A stretch of 64,000 nt of DNA, from positions 372,001-436,000 of the forward strand of contig CAWESS010000036.1 in NCBI GenBank assembly GCA_963811825.1, given 5' to 3'. Positions 1 through 8,536 of the stretch are shown piece by piece (the first letter of the stretch is position 1; each line of letters begins with the position of its first letter). Source of the DNA: Fodinibacter sp963811825 (GTDB lineage Bacteria > Actinomycetota > Actinomycetes > Actinomycetales > Dermatophilaceae). The notes beneath the pieces were generated by a model. That model was not told the DNA's origin. It saw nothing but the letters and a program-made list of their open reading frames with translations, and searched no databases. A program made the translations under genes and the position numbers.

Positions 1-1
1 C

Positions 2-727
2 TTCCTCTCAGGGGCCGCCTTCGCCGCCCTGTTCGGGTTCCTCCTCACCGGGGACCTGGCCGGCCAGGGAGGTCCTGGCGGGGTACCGACCGGGGACCCC
101 ACGCAGATCGTCAACACCGTCTACGTCGGCGGGCTCGGCATCGGCTACCTTCTGCTGCTCACCATCGGTGTCCTGCAGATCGGCGCCGAGTACCGCCACA
201 AGACGATCTCCGGCACCTTCCTCGCGACCCCGCGGCGACTGCGCGCGATGATGGCCAAGGTCGTCGCCCTGCTCGGCATCGGGGCGTTGTACGGCCTGAT
301 CAGCCTCATCGGCTCGGTCAGCGTGGGAGCCGTCGTGCTCACGCTGCGCGACGTGGACCCGTTCCCCTCCACCGCGATCCTGCGCACGCTCGCGCTCAGC
401 CTCCTCGTGCTGGGACTGTGGGCCCTGATCGGTCTGGGCATCGGCATCCTCATCCCCAACCAGGTCGCCGCTCTGCTCATCGGCATCGGCGTCGCGTGGA
501 TCGTCGAGCCGCTGCTCGGTTTCGCGATGACCTTCTGGGAGTTCGGCCGGGAGAACATCGCTCAGTACCTGCCCTCCTCGGCGACCAACGCGGTGATCGA
601 CGCGGTGCAGAACAGCCCCGACGAGGTGCGGCTCGACTGGTGGGCGGCCGCCCTGGTGCTCGCCGCCTACGCCGCCCTGCTCTCGGGCTTCGGCATCTGG
701 CGCACGACCCGCGCGGACATCAGCTGA
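2..727 (+). CDS. ABC-2 type transporter permease, 5'-truncated by window edge
   Basis: The reading frame is open from base 2 to the TGA at 725-727, so the gene begins upstream of the window; 241 codons are visible. The product is strongly hydrophobic, with about five membrane segments alternating with short polar loops. It contains the loop GAEYRHKTISGTFLATPRR, typical of ABC-2 permeases, in which an Arg/Lys/Thr-rich stretch follows the second visible helix. The family forms the membrane pore of drug, polysaccharide or antibiotic exporters, with the ATPase usually encoded just upstream (not visible here). The substrate cannot be told. A strong hairpin follows 20 bp after the stop, so this is the last gene of its operon. 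Confidence 0.8.
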   Translation, partial: FLSGAAFAALFGFLLTGDLAGQGGPGGVPTGDPTQIVNTVYVGGLGIGYLLLLTIGVLQIGAEYRHKTISGTFLATPRRLRAMMAKVVALLGIGALYGLISLIGSVSVGAVVLTLRDVDPFPSTAILRTLALSLLVLGLWALIGLGIGILIPNQVAALLIGIGVAWIVEPLLGFAMTFWEFGRENIAQYLPSSATNAVIDAVQNSPDEVRLDWWAAALVLAAYAALLSGFGIWRTTRADIS

Positions 728-747
728 GGACGGGCGGACGTCGCTGA

Positions 748-787
748 CGACGGCCGGTATGCCGCACGCGCGGCATACCGGCCGTCG
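748..787. terminator. Perfect 18-bp hairpin after ABC-2 permease
   Basis: Arms 748-765 and 770-787 are perfectly complementary with a 4-nt loop (ACGC). No U-run follows, as is usual for high-GC actinobacterial terminators. It separates the permease from kgd. Confidence 0.75.
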
Positions 788-796
788 CACGTCGTC

Positions 797-820
797 AACC
801 GCTCACCAACCGCTCACCAA
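797..820. repeat. Two tandem 11-bp repeats upstream of kgd promoter
   Basis: AACCGCTCACC occurs twice head-to-tail (797-807, 808-818) followed by AA. The 11-bp period equals one helical turn. It lies about 30 bp upstream of a candidate -10 element (TACCCT, 851-856) for kgd, so it could be an operator; that role is inferred. Confidence 0.4.
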
Positions 821-905
821 TCCGGGCGGTTCCGGCACCACGAGCGGGGATACCCTAGGCCGAACCGACCCCTCAAAGACGAGCCCAGAAAGAGGCGCAT
901 CCTCC

Positions 906-3900
906 GTGGCCGAGCAGTCCCCGTCCAGCGACCCCCTGACCTCCTTCGGACCCAACGAGTGGCTGGTCGACGAGCTGTACGAGCAGTACCAGAAGGACAA
1001 GAACAGCGTCGATCGCGCCTGGTGGGACTTCTTCAAGGACTACGAGCCCGGCGAGGCAGCCCTGGGCCGGGGCGCCGCAGCCGCCGCGAACCGCGCTGCT
1101 GCGGCGCCCGCGCCTCCCGCTGCTCCAGCCGCTCCGACTGCTCCCGCGGCCAACGGCTCCGCCCCGGCCGTCAAGGCCCCCACCACGGCGGCAGCACCCG
1201 CCCCCGCGGCCAGGACGACCCCCGCTGCAGCGCCAGCGCCCAGCCCGGCTTCCGCGCCCGCCCCTGCGCCTGCGAGCGCCCCCGCCCCGGCTCCGGCCGC
1301 AGCCCCCGCGCAGGTGCGGTCGGAGCCCGCTGCCGCCGCGAGCGCCCCCAAGCCCCGTGAGGCGGTCGCTCCCAAGGCGTCGGGCCCGCTCACCGACTCC
1401 TCGCAGACCCCGATCCGCGGCGCCAGCGCCCGGGTCGTGACGAACATGGAGTCCTCGCTCGAGGTCCCGACGGCGACCTCGGTGCGCGCCGTGCCGGCGA
1501 AGCTGCTCATCGACAACCGCATCGTCATCAACAACCACCTCACCCGTAGTCGCGGCGGCAAGGTGAGCTTCACCCACATCATCGGGTTCGCGCTCGTCAA
1601 GGCCCTGGGCGTGATGCCCGCGATGAACAACGGCTTCGGCCACGACGAGGCCGGCAAGCCCGTGCTCGTGACGCCGGCCCACGTCAACCTCGGGCTGGCC
1701 ATCGACCTCGCCAAGCCCGACGGCACCCGCAGCCTGCTCGTGCCGTCGATCAAGGCCGCGGAGACGATGGACTTCGCGCACTTCTGGACCGCCTACGAGG
1801 AGATGGTCAAGAAGGCCCGCTCCGGCAAGCTCACCGTCGAGGACTTCCAGGGCACGTCGATCTCGCTGACCAACCCGGGAACCATCGGCACGGTGCACTC
1901 GGTGCCGCGCCTCATGCAGGGCCAGGGCACGATCATCGGCGTCGGCGCGCTCGAGTACCCGGCCGAGTGGGCCGGCGCGAGCCTGGAGACGCTCAACCGC
2001 AACGCCGTGAGCAAGATCCTCACGCTGACGAGCACCTACGACCACCGCATCATCCAGGGTGCCCAGTCCGGTGACTTCCTGCGCATCGTCCACGCCCTGC
2101 TCCTCGGCGAGCACGGCTTCTACGACGAGATCTTCGAGAGCCTGCGCATCCCCTACGAGCCGATCCGCTGGGTGCAGGACGTCGACACCTCGCACGACGA
2201 CGACATCAACAAGGTCGCCCGCGTCCAGGAGCTCATCCACGCCTACCGGGTGCGCGGCCACCTCATGGCCGACACCGACCCGCTGGAGTACAAGCAGCGT
2301 CGGCACGAGGACCTCGACGTCACCACGCACGGCCTGACCCTGTGGGACCTCGACCGCACCTTCGCCACGGGAGGGTTCGGCGGCCAGCCGTTCCTCAAGC
2401 TGCGCAAGATCCTCGGCATCCTGCGCGACTCGTACTGCCGCACGATCGGCGTCGAGTACATGCACATCCAGGACCCGGAGCAGCGCCTCTGGATCCAGGA
2501 GAAGATCGAGGTCGGCTACGCGAAGACCACCCGCGAGGAGCAGCTGCGCATCCTTCGGCGCCTCAACGCCGCCGAGGCCTTCGAGACGTTCCTGCAGACC
2601 AAGTTCGTCGGCCAGAAGCGGTTCTCCCTGGAGGGTGGCGAGTCCGTCATCGCCCTGCTCGACCGCGTGCTCTCGCGCGCAGCCGAGGACGACCTCCACG
2701 AGGTCTGCATCGGGATGCCGCACCGCGGCCGCCTCAACGTGCTCGCCAACATCGCGGGCAAGTCCTACGGCCAGATCTTCCGCGAGTTCGAGGGCAAGCA
2801 GGACCCCCGCTCGGTGCAGGGCTCCGGTGACGTGAAGTACCACCTCGGCACCGAGGGCACCTTCACCGGGGAGGACGGCTCGACGACCAAGGTCTACCTC
2901 GCCGCCAACCCCTCCCACCTCGAGGCCGTCAACCCGGTGCTCGAGGGCATCGTGCGGGCCAAGCAGGACCGCCTCAACCTCGCCGGTGAGGACTTCACCG
3001 TGCTGCCCCTGCTGCTCCACGGCGACGCGGCGTTCGCGGGCCAGGGGGTCGTCGCGGAGACGTTGAACCTCTCGCAGCTGCGCGGCTACCGCACCGGCGG
3101 CACCGTGCACGTCGTCATCAACAACCAGGTGGGCTTCACGACCTCGCCCAGCTCCTCGCGTTCCTCGACGTACTCCACCGACGTCGCCCGCATGATCCAG
3201 GCGCCGATCTTCCACGTGAACGGCGACGACCCCGAGTCCTGCGTGCGGGTCGCCGAGCTCGCCTACGACTTCCGCAAGGAGTTCCACAAGGACGTCGTCA
3301 TCGACATGGTCTGCTACCGGCGCCGCGGTCACAACGAGGGCGACGACCCGTCGATGACCCAGCCGCTGATGTACAACCTCATCGAGGCCAAGCGCAGCGT
3401 CCGCAAGCTCTACACCGAGTCCCTGATCGGCCGCGGCGACATCACCGTCGAGGACGCCGGGGTCGTGCTGCGGGACTACCAGCAGCAGCTCGAGCGCGTC
3501 TTCGTCGAGACCAAGGCAGCCCTGAAGGAGGCCGAGCAGGAGCCGGCCGACACGGCGTACTCCGGCACCGACGTCGAGGGCCACACCGGCCTGGAGCCGC
3601 CGGCCGCGCAGTCGCGCGGAGCCGACCGCACCAAGCACTCCTCCACGCACACCGCGATCAGCCCGGAGATGCTGCAGCGCCTCGGCGACGCCTTCGTCGA
3701 CATCCCCGACGGCTTCACGGTCCACCCGAAGCTCAAGCAGATGCTCGAGAAGCGGGCCGCGAGCACGCGAGACGGCGGCATCGACTGGGGAACCGGCGAG
3801 CTGCTCGCCTTCGGCTCGATCCTCATCGACGGCACCCCGGTGCGCCTCGCGGGCCAGGACAGCCGTCGCGGCACCTTCGTGCAGCGCCACGCGGTGCTCA

Positions 3901-4814
3901 TCGACAAGGAGAACGCCGCCGAGTGGACTCCGCTGCTCTACCTCGGTGAGGGCCAGGGCAAGTTCTGGGTCTACGACAGCCTGCTGTCGGAGTTCGCGGC
4001 GATGGGCTTCGAGTACGGCTACTCGGTCGAGCGTCCCGACGCCCTCGTGCTGTGGGAGGCGCAGTTCGGCGACTTCTTCAACGGCGCCCAGACCATCGTC
4101 GACGAGTTCATCTCGAGCTCGGAGCAGAAGTGGGGCCAGCGCTCCTCGGTCGTGCTCCTGCTCCCCCACGGCTACGAGGGACAGGGCCCCGACCACTCCT
4201 CGGCGCGGATCGAGCGCTTCCTCACGATGTGCGCCGAGGGCAACATGACCGTCGCCTACCCGTCGACCCCGGCGTCGTACTTCCACCTGCTGCGCCGGCA
4301 GGCCTACGCCCGCCCCCGACGCCCGCTCATCGTGTTCACCCCGAAGTCGATGCTGCGCCTGAAGGCCGCGAGCTCGGCCGCCGAGGACTTCACGACGCGT
4401 GGTTTCGAGCCGGTGATGGCCGATCGCGAGGGTGCGACCACCGGTGAGGTCACCCGCGTGCTCATCGCCGCCGGCAAGGTCGTCTACGACCTGCTCGCGG
4501 CGAGGACGGAACGTGGCGACACGTCCACGGCCATCCTGCGCCTCGAGCAGTACTACCCGCTCCCGGCGGCCGACCTCGCTGAGCAGCTGGCGAAGTACCC
4601 GAACGCCGAGGTCGTCGTCGTGCAGGACGAGCCGAAGAACCAGGGCGCCTGGCCCTTCCTCGCGCTCAACCTGCCCGAGGCGCTGGAGGCGCTCGGGGAG
4701 AACCGGGTGCCGAGGGTGGTCTGCCGCACGGCATCCGCCTCACCGGCGACCGGTTCGTCCAAGAAGCACCAGATCGAGCAGGCCGACCTCATCGCCCGCG
4801 CCTTCGACCGCTGA
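906..4814 (+). CDS. kgd: Multifunctional 2-oxoglutarate metabolism enzyme Kgd (E1o plus E2 acyltransferase)
   Basis: The product decarboxylates 2-oxoglutarate with thiamine diphosphate and acts as the E1 (and E2 core) of the actinobacterial 2-oxoglutarate dehydrogenase complex in the TCA cycle. I chose GTG at 906 (AGAGG 10 nt upstream; 1302 aa) because upstream codons look non-coding. Domains: E1-type N-terminal helix with FGPNEWLVDELYEQY (residues about 12-42); a long Ala/Pro linker (about 50-165); an E2 catalytic domain (about 185-400) with the acyltransferase motif DHRIIQGAQSGD near 379; then the E1 dehydrogenase with thiamine motif GDAAFAGQG near 706 and INN about 30 residues on. The length is close to mycobacterial Kgd (about 1230 aa), the excess being linker. 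As usual for the family there is no lipoyl domain. Confidence 0.96.
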   Translation: MAEQSPSSDPLTSFGPNEWLVDELYEQYQKDKNSVDRAWWDFFKDYEPGEAALGRGAAAAANRAAAAPAPPAAPAAPTAPAANGSAPAVKAPTTAAAPAPAARTTPAAAPAPSPASAPAPAPASAPAPAPAAAPAQVRSEPAAAASAPKPREAVAPKASGPLTDSSQTPIRGASARVVTNMESSLEVPTATSVRAVPAKLLIDNRIVINNHLTRSRGGKVSFTHIIGFALVKALGVMPAMNNGFGHDEAGKPVLVTPAHVNLGLAIDLAKPDGTRSLLVPSIKAAETMDFAHFWTAYEEMVKKARSGKLTVEDFQGTSISLTNPGTIGTVHSVPRLMQGQGTIIGVGALEYPAEWAGASLETLNRNAVSKILTLTSTYDHRIIQGAQSGDFLRIVHALLLGEHGFYDEIFESLRIPYEPIRWVQDVDTSHDDDINKVARVQELIHAYRVRGHLMADTDPLEYKQRRHEDLDVTTHGLTLWDLDRTFATGGFGGQPFLKLRKILGILRDSYCRTIGVEYMHIQDPEQRLWIQEKIEVGYAKTTREEQLRILRRLNAAEAFETFLQTKFVGQKRFSLEGGESVIALLDRVLSRAAEDDLHEVCIGMPHRGRLNVLANIAGKSYGQIFREFEGKQDPRSVQGSGDVKYHLGTEGTFTGEDGSTTKVYLAANPSHLEAVNPVLEGIVRAKQDRLNLAGEDFTVLPLLLHGDAAFAGQGVVAETLNLSQLRGYRTGGTVHVVINNQVGFTTSPSSSRSSTYSTDVARMIQAPIFHVNGDDPESCVRVAELAYDFRKEFHKDVVIDMVCYRRRGHNEGDDPSMTQPLMYNLIEAKRSVRKLYTESLIGRGDITVEDAGVVLRDYQQQLERVFVETKAALKEAEQEPADTAYSGTDVEGHTGLEPPAAQSRGADRTKHSSTHTAISPEMLQRLGDAFVDIPDGFTVHPKLKQMLEKRAASTRDGGIDWGTGELLAFGSILIDGTPVRLAGQDSRRGTFVQRHAVLIDKENAAEWTPLLYLGEGQGKFWVYDSLLSEFAAMGFEYGYSVERPDALVLWEAQFGDFFNGAQTIVDEFISSSEQKWGQRSSVVLLLPHGYEGQGPDHSSARIERFLTMCAEGNMTVAYPSTPASYFHLLRRQAYARPRRPLIVFTPKSMLRLKAASSAAEDFTTRGFEPVMADREGATTGEVTRVLIAAGKVVYDLLAARTERGDTSTAILRLEQYYPLPAADLAEQLAKYPNAEVVVVQDEPKNQGAWPFLALNLPEALEALGENRVPRVVCRTASASPATGSSKKHQIEQADLIARAFDR

Positions 4815-4895
4815 CGTCCCGCTCAGGGCCGACACGCCGGATGCCGTGCGCGGCCCGGCGGTCGCCCCTCGCCTTCGGGCGGGTAGCCTCACAGC

Positions 4896-5072
4896 GTGTA
4901 CTTCACGGACCGCGGCATCGAGGAGCTGCAGACCCGCCGGGGTGACGAGGAGGTCACCTTCGACTGGCTCGCGGAGCAGCTGCGCACGTTCGTCGACCTC
5001 CACCCCGACTTCGAGGTGCCCGTGGAGCGGCTGGCCACCTGGCTTGCCCGCCTGGACGATGAGGACGAGTGA
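4896..5072 (+). CDS. DUF6104 family small protein (58 aa)
   Basis: GTG at 4896 opens a 58-codon frame beginning MYFTDRGIEELQTRRGDEEV and ending in an acidic tail (LARLDDEDE). I recognise it as the actinobacterial DUF6104 family that sits downstream of kgd. Its function is unknown. It is acidic and soluble, with no signal peptide. A TAGCCT -10 element at 4884-4889 lies six bases before the start, so the mRNA is probably leaderless. It ends 7 bp before the next gene. Confidence 0.85.
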   Translation: MYFTDRGIEELQTRRGDEEVTFDWLAEQLRTFVDLHPDFEVPVERLATWLARLDDEDE

Positions 5073-5079
5073 GCCACTG

Positions 5080-5751
5080 ATGTCGTACGAGCAGCCCGAC
5101 GAGGGGCACCCGCCCATCGAGTTCCGCCCGAGCGCTGACGCCCAGGTGGTCTCGGAGGGGCCGCGCGACCTCGCCCTGGTCTTCCTCGGCGGTTCGCTCG
5201 TGGCCGGTGTCGGGGACCCCAAGGGTCAGGGGTGGGTGACCCGCGTGGTCGGACGCACCCAGAACCCCGACCTCGAGCTGACCGCCTACAACCTCGGTGT
5301 GCGGGGCGACACCTCCGCCGACGTCCTGCACCGGTGGACCACTGAGGTCCCCTCCCGGTGGTCCGGGCGCACCGAGCGCCGCATCGTCGTCTCCGTCGGC
5401 ACCGATGACGTCCTCGGCGGCATCTCGCTGGCCCGCCACCGGCTCAACCTGGCCAACCTGCTCGACGACGCCGCCACGACCGGCGTCGGCGCCTTCGTCG
5501 TCAGCCCGCCGCCGACCGACGACCCCGAGGTCAACTCGCGCCTCGAGGTGCTGGTCGAGGCACAGGCCGATGTCTGCGGCCGCCGCGACGTCCCCTTCGT
5601 CGACTCCTTCACCCCGCTCATGGGCCACGACCAGTGGCGCACCGACCTGGCCGCGAGCCGGGTTCCGCACCACCCCGGGCAGGCCGGCTACGGCCTCATC
5701 GCGTGGCTGGTGCTCCACCACGGCTGGAGCCCCTGGCTGCAGATCTCCTGA
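5080..5751 (+). CDS. SGNH/GDSL-type hydrolase
   Basis: This is a predicted serine esterase/lipase of the SGNH fold, cytoplasmic (no signal peptide), 223 aa from ATG 5080; an in-frame ATG at 5059 overlapping DUF6104 is the alternative. Block I is LVFLGGSLVAGVG, with GGS in place of the usual GDS. Block II Gly is in LGVRGDTSADV, block III appears as SVGTDDV (D in place of the usual N), and the block V His is in HHPGQAGYGLIAW. The nucleophile would be the Ser of GGSL. Substrate unknown. It follows DUF6104 in the same direction, probably co-transcribed. Confidence 0.8.
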   Translation: MSYEQPDEGHPPIEFRPSADAQVVSEGPRDLALVFLGGSLVAGVGDPKGQGWVTRVVGRTQNPDLELTAYNLGVRGDTSADVLHRWTTEVPSRWSGRTERRIVVSVGTDDVLGGISLARHRLNLANLLDDAATTGVGAFVVSPPPTDDPEVNSRLEVLVEAQADVCGRRDVPFVDSFTPLMGHDQWRTDLAASRVPHHPGQAGYGLIAWLVLHHGWSPWLQIS

Positions 5752-5761
5752 CCAGTCCCGC

Positions 5762-6613
5762 TCAGACGGGGGTGGTGACGAACTCCCGCACGAGGTCGGC
5801 GAACCGGTCCGGGTCGTCGAGGTGCGGGAAGTGGCCGGCGCCCTGGAACAGCTCGACCCGGCATCCGGGGATCGAGGCGGTTGCCGAGGCGGCGTGCCAC
5901 GCGGGGATCATCCGGTCCTTGGTGCCCCAGACCACGAGCGTGGGGGTGGGTGCAGCGTCGGGCAGGTAGTCGTGGGCGGTCACGCTCTGGCCGCCCGGGT
6001 CGATCACCGCACGGGTGGTCGCCAGGAAGGCCCGGCGGGTGTCCGCGTCGCCGAGCGAGGTGAACCCCTCCCAGACCTGGGTGATGTCCGAGCCGGGTTT
6101 GACGCCCACCTTCTGCAGGGCCCGACCCGCGGAGGCGAGGCGGTCGCGCATCCACCCGGAGGCGATGACCGGCAACACGTACTCGGCGCCGGGGAGCGTC
6201 GCCGAACGCAGCAACGGGCTGACCTCGCGCCCGAGACCGCCACTGGAGACGAGGACGAGTCGTTCGACCCGCTCGGGGAAGAGGTAGGAGAACACCATGG
6301 CGATGCCTCCGCCGAGCGAGTGCCCGACGAGCGTCACGCGGTCGATCCCGAGCCGGTCGAGCAGGTCTCGAAGCGTCGCGGCGTGCGCCCCGAGGGAGTA
6401 GTCGCCCATCGGCTTGGCCGAGTCCCCGTGGCCGAACAGGTCGGGGACGATGACGCGATGGTCCTCGTCGAGCCGGTCGACGAGGTGGGCCCACTGCCGC
6501 TGGCTGCCGAGGATGCCGTGGATGAACAGCAGGGCCGGGCCCGTGCCGCTGTCGCCGTAGGAGAAGGTGTGCCCGTGCAGGGTCACCGTGTTCTCGGTGG
6601 ACGTCGCGTTCAC
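5762..6613 (-). CDS. Alpha/beta-fold hydrolase
   Basis: The 283-aa protein has the full alpha/beta hydrolase set: oxyanion HG in FIHGILGSQRQW, nucleophile elbow VGHSLGGGIA, acid residue in GTKDRMIPAWH, and the catalytic His in GAGHFPHLDDP. It starts at GTG 6613, preceded by AGGGAG with good spacing. There is no signal peptide, so it is cytoplasmic. Families of this type include C-C hydrolases, esterases and haloalkane dehalogenase relatives; the substrate cannot be assigned. It is convergent with the SGNH gene (10 bp apart). Confidence 0.85.
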   Translation of the reverse strand: MNATSTENTVTLHGHTFSYGDSGTGPALLFIHGILGSQRQWAHLVDRLDEDHRVIVPDLFGHGDSAKPMGDYSLGAHAATLRDLLDRLGIDRVTLVGHSLGGGIAMVFSYLFPERVERLVLVSSGGLGREVSPLLRSATLPGAEYVLPVIASGWMRDRLASAGRALQKVGVKPGSDITQVWEGFTSLGDADTRRAFLATTRAVIDPGGQSVTAHDYLPDAAPTPTLVVWGTKDRMIPAWHAASATASIPGCRVELFQGAGHFPHLDDPDRFADLVREFVTTPV

Positions 6614-6689
6614 GATGGCTCCCTGGTCGAAGGCGATGGGTGTGGCCCCTCATGTTACCGCCGAGTAGCACGGCAGGATAACCAGCAGC

Positions 6690-7658
6690 TCAGATCGTGA
6701 AGACCACTTTGCCGGTCACTCGTCCGGCCACCATCGCCGCGAAGCCCTCCCGCGCGTCCGCCAACGGCAGGACGGAGTCCACGAGCGGCTCGATGCCGGC
6801 GTCGACGACGAACCGCGACAGCCGTTCGAGCTCGTCGCGCGTGCCCATCGTCGACCCGACGACCCGCAGCTGCTTGAAGAAGATCTTCGTCAGCTCGGCC
6901 TTGGCCGGGGCGTCCCCGGATGTCGCCCCGGAGATGACGACCGTGCCCCCGGGACGCAGGCTGTTGACCGAGTGCGACCACGTCGCGGCGCCGACGGTCT
7001 CCATGACGGCGTCCACCCGCTCGGGGAGCCGGGCGCCGCTCGAGAACGACTGGTCCGCCCCCAGGGCCACGGCCTGCTCGCCACGGGCCTCGTCGCGGCT
7101 CGTGACCCACATCCGCAGACCCGCGGCCGACCCCAGCTGGACCAGGGCGGTCGCCACCCCGCCTGCAGCCCCCTGCACGAGCACGGTGGATCCGGGCTGG
7201 ACGTCCGCGTTCGTGAAGAGCATCCGGTAGGCCGTCAGCCACGCGGTGGGCAGGCAGGCCGCGTGCTCCCAGGACAGCGCCGAGGGCTTGGGAACGAGGT
7301 TGCGCGCCGGCACCGCGACGACCTCGGCCAGGGTGCCGTCGTGGACCTCGGAGAGCAGGCTGCGCCGGGGGTCGAGGGTCTCGTCACCTGACCACCCCGG
7401 CGACGAGACCACCGCGTGCACCAGCACCTCGTTGCCGTCGGCGTCGATCCCGGCGCCGTCGCAGCCGAGCACCATCGGCAGCCGGTCGGCCGGCAACCCC
7501 ACCCCGCGCAGCGACCACACGTCGTGGTGGTTGAGCGCGGCCGTGCGCAGGCGCACGGTCGTCCAGCCGTCCGGGACGCTCGGATCGGGGCGCTCCCCCA
7601 GCACGAGACCCGACAGGGGGTCGGAAGCGGACTGGCTGACACACGTCGCGGCAAGCAT
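6690..7658 (-). CDS. Zinc-binding dehydrogenase / quinone oxidoreductase (MDR superfamily)
   Basis: The 322-aa protein has an N-terminal GroES-like domain (LNHHDVWSLRGVG, then LGCDGAG) and a C-terminal Rossmann domain with the nucleotide motif VQGAAGGVATALVQLG (about residues 160-175). The medium-chain reductase family reduces quinones, enones or aldehydes with NADPH. The catalytic-zinc Cys ligand of alcohol dehydrogenases is not evident, so a zinc-free quinone-reductase type is more likely. It starts at ATG 7658; the -10 hexamer TAGGGT (7670-7665) is six bases upstream, so it is probably leaderless. Confidence 0.88.
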   Translation of the reverse strand: MLAATCVSQSASDPLSGLVLGERPDPSVPDGWTTVRLRTAALNHHDVWSLRGVGLPADRLPMVLGCDGAGIDADGNEVLVHAVVSSPGWSGDETLDPRRSLLSEVHDGTLAEVVAVPARNLVPKPSALSWEHAACLPTAWLTAYRMLFTNADVQPGSTVLVQGAAGGVATALVQLGSAAGLRMWVTSRDEARGEQAVALGADQSFSSGARLPERVDAVMETVGAATWSHSVNSLRPGGTVVISGATSGDAPAKAELTKIFFKQLRVVGSTMGTRDELERLSRFVVDAGIEPLVDSVLPLADAREGFAAMVAGRVTGKVVFTI

Positions 7659-7684
7659 GAGTCGACCCTACGACGCCTGCGGCG

Positions 7685-8536
7685 TCAGGGCCGCAGGACC
7701 GTGGCCGCCGACCGGCGAAGGGCATCGCGCCACGGCGGCAGCGGCTCCAGCCCGGCGGCCGACCACATGTCGTGGGAGAGCACGCTGTAGGCCGGACGTG
7801 GCGCCGGCAGCGGGAAGTCCGCCGTGGCGATCGGCGACACCCGCTGCGGGTCCAGCCCCAGTTCCTCGAACACGGCCCGAGCGAGGTCGAACCAGGAGCA
7901 CTGCCCCGACGACGTGGCGTGCCAGGTGCCGAACGGCGCCCCCGCGTCCACGATCCGCACGATCCCCTCCGCGAGGTCGACCGTCCACGTCGGCTGGCCG
8001 ACCTGGTCGGCGACGACGGTCAGCCGTTCCCGCTCGCCCGCCAGGCGCATCATCGTCGCCGGGAAGTTCTTGCCCCCGGCCCCGTACAGCCAGGCAGTCC
8101 GCACGACCCATGACCGAGGGCACTCCGCACGCACGGCCCACTCCCCCGCGGCCTTGGTGCGGCCGTAGGCGGAGGCCGGCGCCACCGGCGCGTCCGCGGC
8201 GTAGGGCTCGTCCCCCGAACCGGCGACCACGTAGTCCGTCGAGAGCTGCACCATGGCCGCGCCGGCGGCCCGGGCCGCTCGGGCGAGGTTCGCGGCGCCG
8301 ACGGCATTGACGGCGAAGGCGCTGGCCTCGTCCGCCTCTGCGGCGTCCACGGCCGTGTACGCCGCACAGTTGACGACGACGTCGTGCCCGTCCACCTGCG
8401 TCAGGCACTGGCCCGGGTCGAGGATGTCGAGCCCGGGGAGGTCGGCCCGGGTCACCTCGTGCCCTGCCGTCACGAGCACCTCGCACAGGTCCTGCCCGAG
8501 CATGCCGGCGGCACCGGCGACGAACCACCGCGCCAT
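7685..8536 (-). CDS. rmlD: dTDP-4-dehydrorhamnose reductase RmlD
   Basis: RmlD reduces dTDP-4-keto-L-rhamnose with NAD(P)H, the last step of dTDP-L-rhamnose synthesis, which supplies cell-wall and exopolysaccharide glycosyltransferases. The 283-aa protein starts with the nucleotide-binding motif GAAGMLGQDL and carries the short-chain dehydrogenase triad: Thr in STDYVVAGSG and YxxxK in YGRTKAAGE. It also has RTAWLYG and VADQVGQPTW, which are diagnostic for RmlD. The start codon shares one base with the rmlB stop (TGATG), so the pair is translationally coupled. Confidence 0.95.
   Translation of the reverse strand: MARWFVAGAAGMLGQDLCEVLVTAGHEVTRADLPGLDILDPGQCLTQVDGHDVVVNCAAYTAVDAAEADEASAFAVNAVGAANLARAARAAGAAMVQLSTDYVVAGSGDEPYAADAPVAPASAYGRTKAAGEWAVRAECPRSWVVRTAWLYGAGGKNFPATMMRLAGERERLTVVADQVGQPTWTVDLAEGIVRIVDAGAPFGTWHATSSGQCSWFDLARAVFEELGLDPQRVSPIATADFPLPAPRPAYSVLSHDMWSAAGLEPLPPWRDALRRSAATVLRP

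Noticed and set aside
873..4286. 1137-codon open frame antisense to kgd
   Set aside because: It mirrors kgd codon phase; high-GC genes routinely leave the opposite strand open. The translation is Arg/Gly/Asp-rich with no family motif.
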